This document shows, in pieces, positions 1-13,389 of a stretch of DNA of 64,000 bases (position 1 is its first letter; every line of letters begins with the position of its first letter). A model generated the notes under the pieces. That model was not told the DNA's origin and ran no database searches. It saw nothing but the letters and a program-made list of their open reading frames with translations. A program made the translations under genes and the position numbers. The DNA lies in assembly GCA_911728455.2 (NCBI GenBank), contig OU452222.1, positions 1,852,001 through 1,916,000 of the forward strand. The letters run 5' to 3'. The DNA is from Marthasterias glacialis (taxonomy: Eukaryota; Echinodermata; Asteroidea; Forcipulatida; Asteriidae).

Positions 1-3000
1 AGAATTTTCTTTTACCTACAGTTAGCTGCCATAGTCCCGCATCCGAAAATCTAGTTTTCCCAGCCAGCAAGGGCCATCTTCCGCCTTGAAACCACCAGGG
101 AGCGGGGCTGCCCCGAATGGCCTTCAAACGCCTGTCTAATGGCACTTTTGTACACGAAGCTGTAACAGAGTGAAAACAAGACTTAGCAACGGCTCTATCT
201 CCCAAATTATTGGAGGGATCCTGACAAGTCTGACACTGTTGGAAAGCCCTACTCATGGGCTTTCCGAAAATACCGGTCTTGGGGCTGTTGGATAAATAGG
301 GAAGAAGGCAGGGACCGCGGAGTGAGGACACCCAGAGGATGTCCAGTGCATGCGGCATGCTGCGTGTACGTCAACAATAGCCAAGGCCAGTACGTGTGTG
401 CTGGACCGAAGCATGCAAAAAAAAAAAAAAAAAAAAAAAAGGACGAAAAAAGAAGTCGGCAGCGCCACGGTCAATAACTCCAGAAATAATGGGGCTAGAG
501 AGAATTTTCTTTTACCTGCAGTTAGCTGCCATAGTCCTGCATCCGAAAATCTTGTTTTCCCAGTCAGCAAGGGCCATCTTCCGCCTTGAAACCACCAGGG
601 AGCGGGGCTGCCCCGAATGGCCTTCAAACGCCTGTCTAATGGCACTTTTGTACACGAAGCTGTAACAGAGTGAAAACAAGACTTAGCAACGGCTCTATCT
701 CCCAAATTATTGGAGGGATCCTGACAAGTCTGACACTGTTGGAAAGCCCTACTCATGGGCTTTCCGAAAATACCGGTCTTGGGGCTGTTGGATAAATAGG
801 GAAGAAGGCAGGGACCGCGGAGTGAGGACACCCAGAGGATGTCCAGTGCATGCGGCATGCTGCGTGTACGTCAACAATAGCCAAGGCCAGTACGTGTGTG
901 CTGGACCGAAGCATGCAAAAAAAAAAAAAAAAAAAAAAAAGGACGAAAAAAGAAGTCGGCAGCGCCACGGTCAATAACTCCAGAAATAATGGGGCTAGAG
1001 AGAATTTTCTTTTACCTGCAGTTAGCTGCCATAGTCCTGCATCCGAAAATCTTGTTTTCCCAGTCAGCAAGGGCCATCTTCCGCCTTGAAACCACCAGGG
1101 AGCGGGGCTGCCCCGAATGGCCTTCAAACGCCTGTCTAATGGCACTTTTGTACACGAAGCTGTAACAGAGTGAAAACAAGACTTAGCAACGGCTCTATCT
1201 CCCAAAGTATTGGAGGGATCCTGACAAGTCTGACACTGTTGGAAAGCCCTACTCATGGGCTTTCCGAAAATACCAATCTTGGGGCTGTGGAATAAATAGG
1301 GAAGAAGGCAGGGACCGCGGAGTGAGGACACCCCGAGAATGTCCAGTGCATGCGGCATGCTGCGTGTACGTCAACAATAGCCAAGGCCGGTACGTGTGTG
1401 CTGGACCGAAGCATGCAAAAAAAAAAAAAAAAACGCCGAAAAAAGAAGTCGGCAGCGCCACGGTCAATAACTCCAGAAATAATGGGGCTAGAGAGAATTT
1501 TCTTTTACCTGCAGTTAGCTGCCATAGTCCTGCATCCGAAAATCTAGTTTTCCCAGCCAGCAAGGGCCATCTTCCGCCTTGAAACCACCAGGGAGCGGGG
1601 CTGCCCCGAAAGGCCTTTAAACGCCTGTCTAATGGCACTTTTGTACACGAAGCTGTAACAGAGTGAAAACAAGACTTAGCAACGGCTTTATCTCCCAAAG
1701 TATTGGAGGGATCCTGACAAGTCTGACACTGTTGGAAAGCCCTACTCATGGGCTTTCCGAAAATACCGGTCTTGGGGCTGTGGGATAAATAGGGAAGAAG
1801 GCAGGGACCGCGGAGTGAGGACACCCAGAGGATGTCCAGTGCATGCGGCATGCTGCGTGTACGTCAACAATAGCCAAGGCCGGTACGTGTGTGCTGGACC
1901 GAAGCATGCAAAAAAACAAAAAAAAACCGCCGAAAAAATAAGTCGGCAGCGCCACGGTCAATAACTCCAGAAATAATGGGGCTAGAGAGAATTTTCTTTT
2001 ACCTGCAGTTAGCTGCCATAGTCCCGCATCCGAAAATCTAGTTTTCCCAGCCAGCAAGGGCCATCTTCCGCCTTGAAACCACCAGGGAGCGGGGCTGCCC
2101 AGAAAGGCCTTTAAACGCCTGTCTAATGGCACTTTTGTACACGAAGCTGTAACAGAGTGAAAACAAGACTTAGCAACGGCTCTATCTCCCAAAGTATTGG
2201 AGGGATCCTGACAAGTCTGACACTGTTAGAAAGCCCTACTCATGGGCTTTCCGAAAATACCGGTCTTGGGGCTGTGGAATAAACAGGGAAGAAGGCAGGG
2301 ACCGCGGAGTGAGGACACCCAGAGGATGTCCAGTGCATGCGGCATGCTGCGTGTACGTCAACAATAGCCAAGGCCGGTACGTGTGTGCTGGACCGAAGCA
2401 TGCAAAAAAAAAAAAAAAAAAAAAAAAACGCCGAAAAAAGAAGTCGGCAGCGCCACGGCCAATAACTCCAGAAATAATGGGGCTAGAGAGAATTTTCTTT
2501 TACCTGCAGTTAGCTGCCATAGTCCTGCATCCGAAAATCTAGTTTTCCCAGCCAGCAAGGGCCATCTTCCGCCTTGAAACCACCAGGGAGCGGGGCTGCC
2601 CCGAATGGCCTTCAAACGCCTGTCTAATGGCACTTTTGTACACGAAGCTGTAACAGAGTGAAAACAAGACTTAGCAACGGCTTTATCTCCCAAAGTATTG
2701 GAGGGATCCTGACAAGTCTGACACTGTTGGAAAGCCCTACTCATGGGCTTTCCGAAAATACCGGTCTTGGGGCTGTTGGATAAATAGGGAAGAAGGCAGG
2801 GACCGCGGAGTGAGGACACCCAGAGGATGTCCAGTGCATGCGGCATGCTGCGTGTACGTCAACAATAGCCAAGGCCAGTACGTGTGTGCTGGACCGAAGC
2901 ATGCAAAAAAAAAAAAAAAAAAAAACGCCGAAAAAAGAAGTCGGCAGCGCCACGGCCAATAACTCCAGAAATAATGGGGCTAGAGAGATTTTTCTTTTAC

Positions 3001-6000
3001 CTGCAGTTAGCTGCCATAGTCCTGCATCCGAAAATCTAGTTTTCCCAGCCAGCAAGGGCCATCTTCCGCCTAGAAACCACCAGGGAGCGGGGCTGCCCCG
3101 AATGGCCTTCAAACGCCTGTCTAATGGCACTTTTGTACACGAAGCTGTAACAGAGTGAAAACAAGACTTAGCAACGGCTCTATCTCCCAAAGTATTGGAG
3201 GGATCCTGACAAGTCTGACACTGTTGGAAAGCCCTACTCATGGGCTTTCCGAAAATACCGGACTTGGGGCTGTGCAATAAGTAAGGAAGAAGGCAGGGAC
3301 CGCGGAGTGAGGACACCCAGAGGATGTCCAGTGCATGCGGCATGCTGCGTGTACGTCAACAATAGCCAAGGCCGGTACGTGTGTGCTGGACCGAAGCATG
3401 CAAAAAAAAAAAAAAAAAAAAAAGGACGAAAAAAGAAGTCGGCAGCGCCACGGTCAATAACTCCAGAAATAATGGGGCTAGAGAGAATTTTCTTTTACCT
3501 GCAGTTAGCTGCCATAGTCCTGCATCCGAAAATCTTGTTTTCCCAGTCAGCAAGGGCCATCTTCCGCCTTGAAACCACCAGGGAGCGGGGCTGCCCCGAA
3601 TGGCCTTCAAACGCCTGTCTAATGGCACTTTTGTACACGAAGCTGTAACAGAGTGAAAACAAGACTTAGCAACGGCTCTATCTCCCAAAGTATTGGAGGG
3701 ATCCTGACAAGTCTGACACTGTTGGAAAGCCCTACTCATGGGCTTTCCGAAAATACCAATCTTGGGGCTGTGGAATAAATAGGGAAGAAGGCAGGGACCG
3801 CGGAGTGAGGACACCCCGAGAATGTCCAGTGCATGCGGCATGCTGCGTGTACGTCAACAATAGCCAAGGCCGGTACGTGTGTGCTGGACCGAAGCATGCA
3901 AAAAAACAAAAAAAAACCGCCGAAAAAAAAAGTCGGCAGCGCCACGGTCAATAACTCCAGAAATAATGGGGCTAGAGAGAATTTTCTTTTACCTGCAGTT
4001 AGCTGCCATAAACCCGCATCCGAAAATCTAGTTTTCCCAGCCAGCAAGGGCCATCTTCCGCCTTGAAACCACCAGGGAGCGGGGCTGCCCCGAAAGGCCT
4101 TTAAACGCCTGTCTAATGGCACTTTTGTACACGAAGCTGTAACAGAGTGAAAACAAGACTTAGCAACGGCTCTATCTCCCAAAGTATTGGAGGGATCCTG
4201 ACAAGTCTGACACTGTTAGAAAGCCCTACTCATGGGCTTTCCGAAAATACCGGTTTTGGGGCTGTGGGATAAATAGGGAAGAAGGCAGGGACCGCGGAGT
4301 GAGGACACCCAGAGGATGTCCAGTGCATGCGGCATGCTGCGTGTACGTCAACAATAGCCAAGGCCGGTACGTGTGTGCTGGACCAAAAAAAAAAAAAAAA
4401 AAAAAACGCCGAAAAAAGAAGTCGGCAGCGCCACGGTCAATAACTCCAGAAATAATGGGGCTAGAGAGAATTTTCTTTTACCTGCAGTTAGCTGCCATAG
4501 TCCTGCATCCGAAAATCTAGTTTTCCCAGCCAGCAAGGGCCATCTTCCGCCTTGAAATCACCAGGGAGCGGGGCTGCCCCGAATGGCCTTCAAACGCCTG
4601 TCTAATGGCACTTTTGTACACGAAGCTGTAACAGAGTGAAAACAAGACTTAGCAACGGCTCTATCTCCCAAAGTATTGGAGGGATCCTGACAAGTCTGAC
4701 ACTGTTGGAAAGCCCTACTCATGGGCTTTCCGAAAATACCGGTCTTGGGGCTGTTGGATAAATAGGGAAGAAGGCAGGGACCGCGGAGTGAGGACACCCA
4801 GAGGATGTCCAGTGCATGCGGCATGCTGCGTGTACGTCAACAATAGCCAAGGCCGGTACGTGTGTGCTGGACCGAAGCATGCAAAAAAAAAAAAAAAAAA
4901 AACGCCGAAAAAGGAAGTCGGCAGCGCCACGGCCAATAACTCCAGAAATAATGGGGCTAGAGAGAATTTTCTTTTACCTGCAGTTAGCTGCCATAGTCCT
5001 GCATCCGAAAATCTAGTTTTCCCGGCCAGCAAGGGCCATCTTCCGCCTTGAAACCACCAGGGAGCGGGGCTGCCCCGAATGGCCTTCAAACGCCTGTCTA
5101 ATGGCACTTTTGTACACGAAGCTGTAACAGAGTGAAAACAAGACTTAGCAACGGCTCTATCTCCCAAAGTATTGGAGGGATCCTGACAAGTCTGACACTG
5201 TTGGAAAGCCCTACTCATGGGCTTTCCGAAAATACCGGTCTTGGGGCTGTTGGATAAATAGGGAAGAAGGCAGGGACCGCGGAGTGAGGACACCCAGAGG
5301 ATGTCCAGTGCATGCGGCATGCTGCGTGTACGTCAACAATAGCCAAGGCCAGTACGTGTGTGCTGGACCGAAGCATGCGAAAAAAAAAAAAAAAAAAAAA
5401 CGCCGAAAAAAGAAGTCGGCAGAGCAACGGCCAATAACTCCAGAAATAATGGGGCTAGAGAGAATGTTCTTTTACCTGCAGTTAGCTGTCATAGTCCTGC
5501 ATCCGAAAATCTAGTTTTCCCAGTCAGCAAGGGCCATCTTCCGCCTTGAAACCACCAGGGAGCGGGGCTGCCCCGAATGGCCTTCAAACGCCTGTCTAAT
5601 GGCACTTTTGTACACGAAGCTGTAACAGAGTGAAAAACAAGACTTAGCAACGGCTCTATCTCCCAAAGTATAGGAGGGATCCTGACAAGTCTGACACTGT
5701 TGGAAAGCCCTACTCATGGGCTTTCCGAAAATACCGGTCTTGGGGCTGTGCAATAAATAGGGAAGAAGGCAGGGACCGCGGAGTGAGGACACCCAGAGGA
5801 TGTCCAGTGCATGCGGCATGCTGCGTGTACGTCAACAATAGCCAAGGCCGGTACGTGTGTGCTTGACCGAAGGATGCAAAAAAAAAAAAAAAAAAAAAAC
5901 GTCGAAAAAAGAAGTCGGCAGCGCCACGGCCAATAACTCCAGAAATAATGGGGCTAGAGAGAATTTTCTTTTACCTGCAGTTAGCTGCCATAGTCCTGCA

Positions 6001-9000
6001 TCCGAAAATCTAGTTTTCCCAGCCAGCAAGGGCCATCTTCCGCTTTGAAACCACCAGGGAGCGGGGCTGCCCCGAATGGCCTTCAAACGCCTGTCTAATG
6101 GCACTTTTGTACACGAAGCTGTAACAGAGTGAAAACAAGACTTAGCAACGGCTCTATCTCCTAAATTATAGGAGGGATCCTGACAAGTCTGACACTGTTG
6201 GAAAGCCCTACTCATGGGCTTTCCGAAAATACCGGTCTTGGGGCTGTGCAATAAGTAGGGAAGAAGGCAGGGACCGCGGAGTGAGGACACCCAGAGGATG
6301 TCCAGTGCATGGGGCATGCTGCGTGTACGTCAACAATAGCCAAGGCCGGCACGTGTGTGCTGGACCGAAGCATGCAAAAAAAAAAAAAAAAAAAAAAAAC
6401 GTCGAAAAAAGAAGTCGGCAGCGCCACGGCCAATAACTCCAAAAATAATGGGGCTAGGGAGAATTTTTCTTTTACCTGCAGTTAGCTGCCATAGTCCTGC
6501 ATCCGAAAATCTAGTTTTCCCAGCCAGCAAGGGCCATCTTCCGCCTTGAAACCACCAGGGAGCGGGGCTGCCCCAAATGGCCTTCAAACGCCTGTCTAAT
6601 GGCACTTTTGTACACGAAGCTGTAACAGAGTGAAAACAAGACTTAGCAACGGCTCTATCTCCCAAAGTATAGGAGGGATCCTGACAAGTCTGACACTGTT
6701 GGAAAGCCCTACTCATGGGCTTTCCGAAAATACCGGTCTTGGGGCTGTGCAATAAGTAGGGAAGAAGGCAGGGACCGCAGAGTGAGGACACCCAGAGGAT
6801 GTCCAGTGCATGCGGCATGCTGCGTGTACGTCAACAATAGCCAAGGCCGGTACGTGTGTGCTGGACCGAAGCATGCAAAAAAAAAAAAAAAAAAAAAAAA
6901 AAACGCCGAAAAAAGAAGTCGGCAGCGCCACGGTCAATAACTCCAGAAATAATGGGGCTACAGAGAATTTTCTTTTACCTGCAGTTAGCTGCCATAGTCC
7001 TGCATCCGAAAATCTAGTTTTCCCAGCCAGCAAGGGCCATCTTCCGCCTTGAAACCACCAGGGAGCGGGGCTGCCCCGAATGGCCTTCAAACGCCTGTCT
7101 AATGGCACTTTTGTACACGAAGCTGTAACAGAGTGAAAACAAGACTTAGCAACGGCTCTATCTCCCAAAGTATTGGAGGGATCCTGACAAGTCTGACACT
7201 GTTGGAAAGCCCTACTCATGGGCTTTCCGAAAATACCAATCTTGGGGCTGTGGAATAAATAGGGAAGAAGGCAGGGACCGCGGAGTGAGGACACCCCGAG
7301 GATGTCCAGTGCATGCGGCATGCTGCGTGTACGTCAACAATAGCCAAGGCCGGTACGTGTGTGCTGGACCGAAAAAAAAAAAAAAAAAAAAAAAACTCCA
7401 AAAAAAGAAGTCGGCAGCGCAACGGCCAATAACTCCAGAAATAATGGGGCTAGAGAGAATTTTCTTTTACCTGCAGTTAGCTGTCATAGTCCTGCATCCG
7501 AAAATCTAGTTTTCCCAGCCAGCAAGGGCCATCTTCCGCCTTGAAACCACCAGGGAGCGGGGCTGCCCCGAATGGCCTTCAAACGCCTGTCTAATGGCAC
7601 TTTTGTACACGAAGCTGTAACAGAGTGAAAAACAAGACTTAGCAACGGCTCTATCTCCCAAAGTATAGGAGGGATCCTGACAAGTCTGACACTGTTGGAA
7701 AGCCCTACTCATGGGCTTTCCGAAAATACCGGTCTTGGGGCTGTGGGATAAGTAGGGAAGAAGGCAGGGACCGCGGAGTGAGGACACCCAGAGGATGTCC
7801 AGTGCCTGCGGCATGCTGCGTGTACGTCAACAATAGCCAAGGCCGGTACGTGTGTGCTGAACCGAAGCATGCCAAAAAAAAAAAAAAAAAAAAAAAAAAC
7901 GCCGAAAAAAGAAGTCGGCAGCGCCACGGTCAATAACTCCAGAAATAATGGGGCTAGAGAGAATTTTCTTTTACCTGCAGTTATCTGTCATAGTCCTGCA
8001 TCCGAAAATCTAGTTTTCCCAGCCAGCAAGGGCCATCTTCCGCCTTGAAACCATCAGGGAGCGGGGCTGCCCCGAATGGCCTTCAAACGCCTGTCTAATG
8101 GCACTTTTGTACACGAAGCTGTAACAGAGTGAAAAACAAGACTTAGCAACGGCTCTATCTCCCAAAGTATAGGAGGGATCCTGACAAGTCTGACACTGTT
8201 GGAAAGCCCTACTCATGGGCTTTCCGAAAATACCGGTCTTGGGGCTGTGGGATAAGTAGGGAAGAAGGCAGGGACCGCGGAGTGAGGACACCCAGAGGAT
8301 GTCCAGTGCCTGCGGCATGCTGCGTGTACGTCAACAATAGCCAAGGCCGGTACGTGTGTGCTGAACCGAAGCATGCAAAAAAAAAAAAAAAAAAAAAAAA
8401 AACGCCGAAAAAAGAAGTCGGCAGCGCCACGGTCAATAACTCCAGAAATAATGGGGCTAGAGAGAATTTTCTTTTACCTGCAGTTAGCTGCCATAGTCCT
8501 GCATCCGAAAATCTAGTTTTCCCAGCCAGCAAGGGCCATCTTCCGCCTTGAAATCACCAGGGAGCGGGGCTGCCCCGAATGGCCTTCAAACGCCTGTCTA
8601 ATGGCACTTTTGTACACGAAGCTGTAACAGAGTGAAAACAAGACTTAGCAACGGCTCTATCTCCCAAAGTATTGGAGGGATCCTGACAAGTCTGACACTG
8701 TTGGAAAGCCCTACTCATGGGCTTTCCGAAAATACCAATCTTGGGGCTGTGGAATAAATAGGGAAGAAGGCAGGGACCGCGGAGTGAGGACACCCCGAGA
8801 ATGTCCAGTGCATGCGGCATGCTGCGTGTACGTCAACAATAGCCAAGGCCGGTACGTGTGTGCTGGACCAAAAAAAAAAAAAAAAAAAAAACGCCGAAAA
8901 AAGAAGTCGGCAGCGCCACGGTCAATAACTCCAGAAATAATGGGGCTAGAGAGAATTTTCTTTTACCTGCAGTTAGCTGCCATAGTCCCGCATCCGAAAA

Positions 9001-10810
9001 TCTAGTTTTCCCAGCCAGCAAGGGCCATCTTCCGCCTTGAAACCACCAGGGAGCGGGGCTGCCCCGAAAGGCCTTTAAACGCCTGTCTAATGGCACTTTT
9101 GTACACGAAGCTGTAACAGAGTGAAAACAAGACTTAGCAACGGCTTTATCTCCCAAAGTATTGGAGGGATCCTGACAAGTCTGACACTGTTGGAAAGCCC
9201 TACTCATGGGCTTTCCGAAAATACCGGTCTTGGGGCTGTGGGATAAATAGGGAAGAAGGCAGGGACCGCGGAGTGAGGACACCCAGAGGATGTCCAGTGC
9301 ATGCGGCATGCTGCGTGTACGTCAACAATAGCCAAGGCCGGTACGTGTGTGCTGGACCGAAGCATGCAAAAAAACAAAAAAAACAAAAAAAAAAACGCCG
9401 AAAAAAGAAGTCGGCAGCGCCACGGTCAATAACTCCAGAAATAATGGGGCTAGAGAGAATTTTCTTTTACCTGCAGTTATCTGTCATAGTCCTGCATCCG
9501 AAAATCTAGTTTTCCCAGCCAGCAAGGGCCATCTTCCGCCTTGAAACCATCAGGGAGCGGGGCTGCCCCGAATGGCCTTCAAACGCCTGTCTAATGGCAC
9601 TTTTGTACACGAAGCTGTAACAGAGTGAAAAACAAGACTTAGCAACGGCTCTATCTCCCAAAGTATAGGAGGGATCCTGACAAGTCTGACACTGTTGGAA
9701 AGCCCTACTCATGGGCTTTCCGAAAATACCGGTCTTGGGGCTGTGGGATAAGTAGGGAAGAAGGCAGGGACCGCGGAGTGAGGACACCCAGAGGATGTCC
9801 AGTGCCTGCGGCATGCTGCGTGTACGTCAACAATAGCCAAGGCCGGTACGTGTGTGCTGAACCGAAGCATGCAAAAAAAAAAAAAAAAAAAAAAAAAACG
9901 CCGAAAAAAGAAGTCGGCAGCGCCACGGTCAATAACTCCAGAAATAATGGGGCTAGAGAGAATTTTCTTTTACCTGCAGTTAGCTGCCATAGTCCTGCAT
10001 CCGAAAATCTAGTTTTCCCAGCCAGCAAGGGCCATCTTCCGCCTTGAAATCACCAGGGAGCGGGGCTGCCCCGAATGGCCTTCAAACGCCTGTCTAATGG
10101 CACTTTTGTACACGAAGCTGTAACAGAGTGAAAACAAGACTTAGCAACGGCTCTATCTCCCAAAGTATTGGAGGGATCCTGACAAGTCTGACATTGTTGG
10201 AAAGCCCTACTCATGGGCTTTCCGAAAATACCAATCTTGGGGCTGTGGAATAAATAGGGAAGAAGGCAGGGACCGCGGAGTGAGGACACCCCGAGGATGT
10301 CCAGTGCATACGGGCATGCTGTGTGTACGTCAAAAAATAGCCAATGCTGGAAAGTGTGTGCTGGACCGAAGCCAGAAAAAAAAACGAAAAAAGAAGTCGG
10401 CAGCGCCACGGCCAATAACTCCAGAAATAAATGGGCTAGAGAGAATTTTCTTGCACCTGCAGTTAGCTGCCATAGTCCTGCATCCGAAAATCGAGTTTTC
10501 ACGACCAGTCAGGGGCATCTTCCGCCTTGAAACGACCAGGGAGCGGGACTGCTCCGAAAGCTCTTCAAATTCGTGTCTGTAGGCTCTTTTGTACGAAGCT
10601 GTAACAGAGTGAAAACAAGACTTAGAAAAGTCTTAATCTCCCAAAATATTGGCGGGATCTCGTTGGATAGCCCATGACTAGGGATTTCCGAAAATGCCGG
10701 GTTTGTGGCTGCGGGATAAATAGGGAGGATACCAGGAATCGCCGGAAGAGGACACCCCGATGATGTCCAGTAGATATGGGCATGCCGTGTGTATGTCAAC
10801 AATAGCCGGT
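1..10810. repeat. Tandem satellite array, ~498-bp unit, ~22 copies
   Basis: A unit of about 490-505 bp repeats head to tail from base 1; for example the same 10-mer agaattttct recurs at 1, 501 and 1001. Most copies differ from each other by only a few percent. Each unit has an A-tract of about 12-27 bases (for example near 418, 918, 1418, 2404, 2904, 3403), a BamHI-type ggatcc site, a SacII-type ccgcgg site, paired gcatgc motifs, a perfect 9-bp inverted repeat (ggaaagccc, 7-base loop, gggctttcc) and a TATA-like ataaata. Most unit-length differences come from the A-tract. The array is cut by the left window edge. Open frames of up to about 200 codons on the minus strand and 60-110 codons on the plus strand recur in each unit. 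They match no family I recognise and are probably passive. Confidence 0.97.
10316..10810. repeat. Diverged edge copy of the satellite
   Basis: The last copy keeps the unit order (A-tract near 10376, hairpin region near 10669-10690, TATA-like ataaata near 10715) but carries many substitutions and short indels compared with the inner copies. The A-tract is reduced to about nine bases and the 9-bp inverted repeat is no longer perfect. It stops just after the cgtgtgtatgtcaacaatag segment at about 10810. Array-edge copies are expected to escape homogenisation by unequal exchange, so this marks the true right end of the satellite. Confidence 0.85.
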
Positions 10811-11114
10811 GTTATAACAATAACATTGAAAAGAAGAGTACATTCAAAACGTTTTCTTCATTAATAACTATTAGCATCCGTTTAAAACAGTTGTTTCCTT
10901 GTTTCTTGGTTCATGAAACAAAACCGAAGAATAAAACCAAACAGCATTTGAACTCACCAGTTTAATTCCTCGGTGATTGCTTCGGTAGAGTGAACTGATT
11001 TACTATTCTATCCTTGGATCAGGCGAGGGTTGACTACAGACGAGATAGAACTCTAGGTGGCACCAGACAAAAAACAAGCAACACTATATCATGACATGTA
11101 TTAAACGAGATGCC

Positions 11115-11310
11115 AGGTAATTCCAGTGCGCCGTTTCGGAAATACCCAGAGTAGGGATCTATGCAGAGCACACACTTTCCCCCTTCAGGCTCGGGAAAAA
11201 CTTGAAAGCCTAGTAATTCCAGTCCGCCGATTCGAAAATACCAAAGTTAGGATCTTTGCGAAATGCAGGCTTTTCCCGTTCATGCTTGGGAAAAACTGAA
11301 AGCCTAGTAA
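11115..11310 (+). repeat. Two-copy ~95-bp tandem repeat
   Basis: Two adjacent copies of about 95 bp start with gtaattccagt and end with gggaaaaact(t)gaaagccta, followed by the start of a third copy (gtaattccag at about 11308). Within each copy lies a cggaaatacc/cgaaaatacc motif resembling the ccgaaaatacc motif of the neighbouring satellite unit, so the pair may be a distant relative or fragment of the satellite. That link is inference. Confidence 0.7.
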
Positions 11311-12150
11311 TTCCAGATGGAGAGGGGCGGGGCACAGACAACAATTTAATTTAGGGCATAAAAAAGATTGGCTCCAAGGTCAAGAGTCCTTAATGAAAGC
11401 GGGGAAAAAATCAAGTCTCAGACCTAGCCTCCGTTAAAATCGAAAATGTACAGACCCGTAGGGGCCTATATCTAAAATGCAGATTTTTTTTTTTTTTTTG
11501 TTGACAGGCCCAATATAATCATGAGGACAAAGCCCCTTTAGTATTATACTAAGGCCTGGTAGATCCATTGACCAAAACTGTTTTGCTTCCTTGCCCTGCA
11601 AATATATGTTTAAAGAATCCCAACTGGCAACTTTAGCATTCGTTTATGTTTTTTGAACAGCATTTATATTTGTTAATGTTCTTTTTGTGCATTTATAGTT
11701 GTAAGTATTTTATTTTACATTGTACATCTTTTTCTCATAACCAATTTACTATAGTATTTAATGCATTGATGTTTGTCTGTTTCTTATTGTAGCATCAGGT
11801 GGTCAACCTTATAGTAATTGATTTAACTTGTTTTTTAAATCATTTAGGGGTGCTACCTTTTCTAAAAGTAGATCTGTATCTTTTTTCTTTATTTTTTTTA
11901 CTCAATGTACCTTAACATCCTTCTTATGAAATCAATAAATGAAATAATGTAATGAAATGTGATGAAGAGGCTTGTAGCTTTAAACTTAGCGCCCACTAAA
12001 AATCGACCGTATGCCCTCTTGATGAAGGAACCCGACCTTAATGCTCCTCCTGCTGTTTACGCCACTGCCAAGAGGCCATGTCACAACAGGTGAGGCAACC
12101 AGGAGCCGACTTCACAAAGAGCCAATATTGATCTTAACCGTGTATCGATC

Positions 12151-12410
12151 TTAAAGGTAAAACAGGATTGGTAAAGCTGACAGAGCAGTGTTCTTACTTT
12201 GTGTGATTCAATACGTACATGCAAAAAAAATTAAAAATAAAACAAAAAATCTGCGAAAACGTCGTCTGAGTCAGGAGAAAATAGTGAAAAACCGTGTACA
12301 CTTTTTAGCATGTAAACACATAACACATTGTCCTTAATTTCGATTGTGACACCCGAAATCAAAAATTGGGGTCTTCAAATTCTATTTTCTTGACTTTGAA
12401 AGTACTTCTC
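12151..12410. mobile_element. Inverted-repeat element, family B (copy 1, partial)
   Basis: Begins with ttaaaggtaaaacaggattgg and carries a conserved core (cgtctgagtcagg, then aatagtgaaaaac, then agcatgtaaacaca, then attgtccttaatt). The reverse complement of the same core occurs at 27892-28242 and 37411-37778. The right end is not clearly defined here. Confidence 0.65.
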
Positions 12411-13389
12411 TAATTATTATTATTTATTCGGATAATAATTAAACAATCAAAACAATAGCATGCAACATACAAGCATTTCTAAAATAAGTTTTATGAAAGA
12501 TAAACAATGTAAACAGAATAAGTAAAGAGGATTTAAAAATGTCAAAAACAATTTAAGAAAGACTGTGAGTCAGAAACTTTTTGGATACAGAACACAAGTC
12601 AATCCATTCTAAGGTGGCCAGGATTAATAAAAGTGGATAGTCACTGTTGCTCGAAAGCATATTAATCCACCCGTGAATGGAACACCAACAATGATAAAAA
12701 ACGGTAAAATAGTTATAAAAATATACTCTGAGAAAACAAGGTGTCTAAATGAATCTGATAAAACAAATCTATAAAATAAATAAAAATTAAAAAGTAAACT
12801 AGCAATTAATCAACAAATTAAATAACTAAACAATCAATTAACTTAGCAGCCAACAGATAAATGAACCAATCAAATAAGTAATGGATCAATCAATCAATTT
12901 ATAAAAAATAATAAAATATCTTGGAAGACCTTTCCGATGATGTATGGATTGTAAAAATCATTAGAACGAGGCTGGAATCGGTGCATTCTAATACCATCAT
13001 TTCGACTTGCACTTGGCTTTTGGCTTTTGGCTTTTGGTGTCTGGCTTCTACCATCATAGATCAAAGCTCATCAGTGGTCTCCGAAATCTGATTTGAGCTT
13101 TGAATGGTTGCAAAACTCACCACTTATGCTGTTAGTTCAGAGTCAAAGGCATCAAGATGTACTGGACAGTTCGGGAAAAACGAAGTGCGATTGAACCTTT
13201 AACAACCCTCTCTCGTGTTCTTGTCGTTAAATTCTTTGAGCATTGTAGAAGAGGAAAAAGCAAAATAAATGCAATCTTTTCTAATAGTATACGACCCAGA
13301 CCACCCCCGACCATATGATATATTTTTCACAGATTGTTTAATGTACTCCTCAAAAGCCAACGATGCATCACAATAAAACCGTAAGCCTC

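Noticed and set aside
253-10502. Recurrent ~200-codon minus-strand and ~60-110-codon plus-strand frames in every satellite unit
   Set aside because: They arise by copying of near-identical units, run through the A/T-tract as poly-Phe or poly-Lys, shift frame with tract length, overlap on both strands and show no known domain.
1-10810. CRISPR-like or rDNA/snRNA array
   Set aside because: The unit is continuous with no repeat-spacer layout, the setting is eukaryotic, and no rRNA, 5S or known snRNA sequence was recognised in it.
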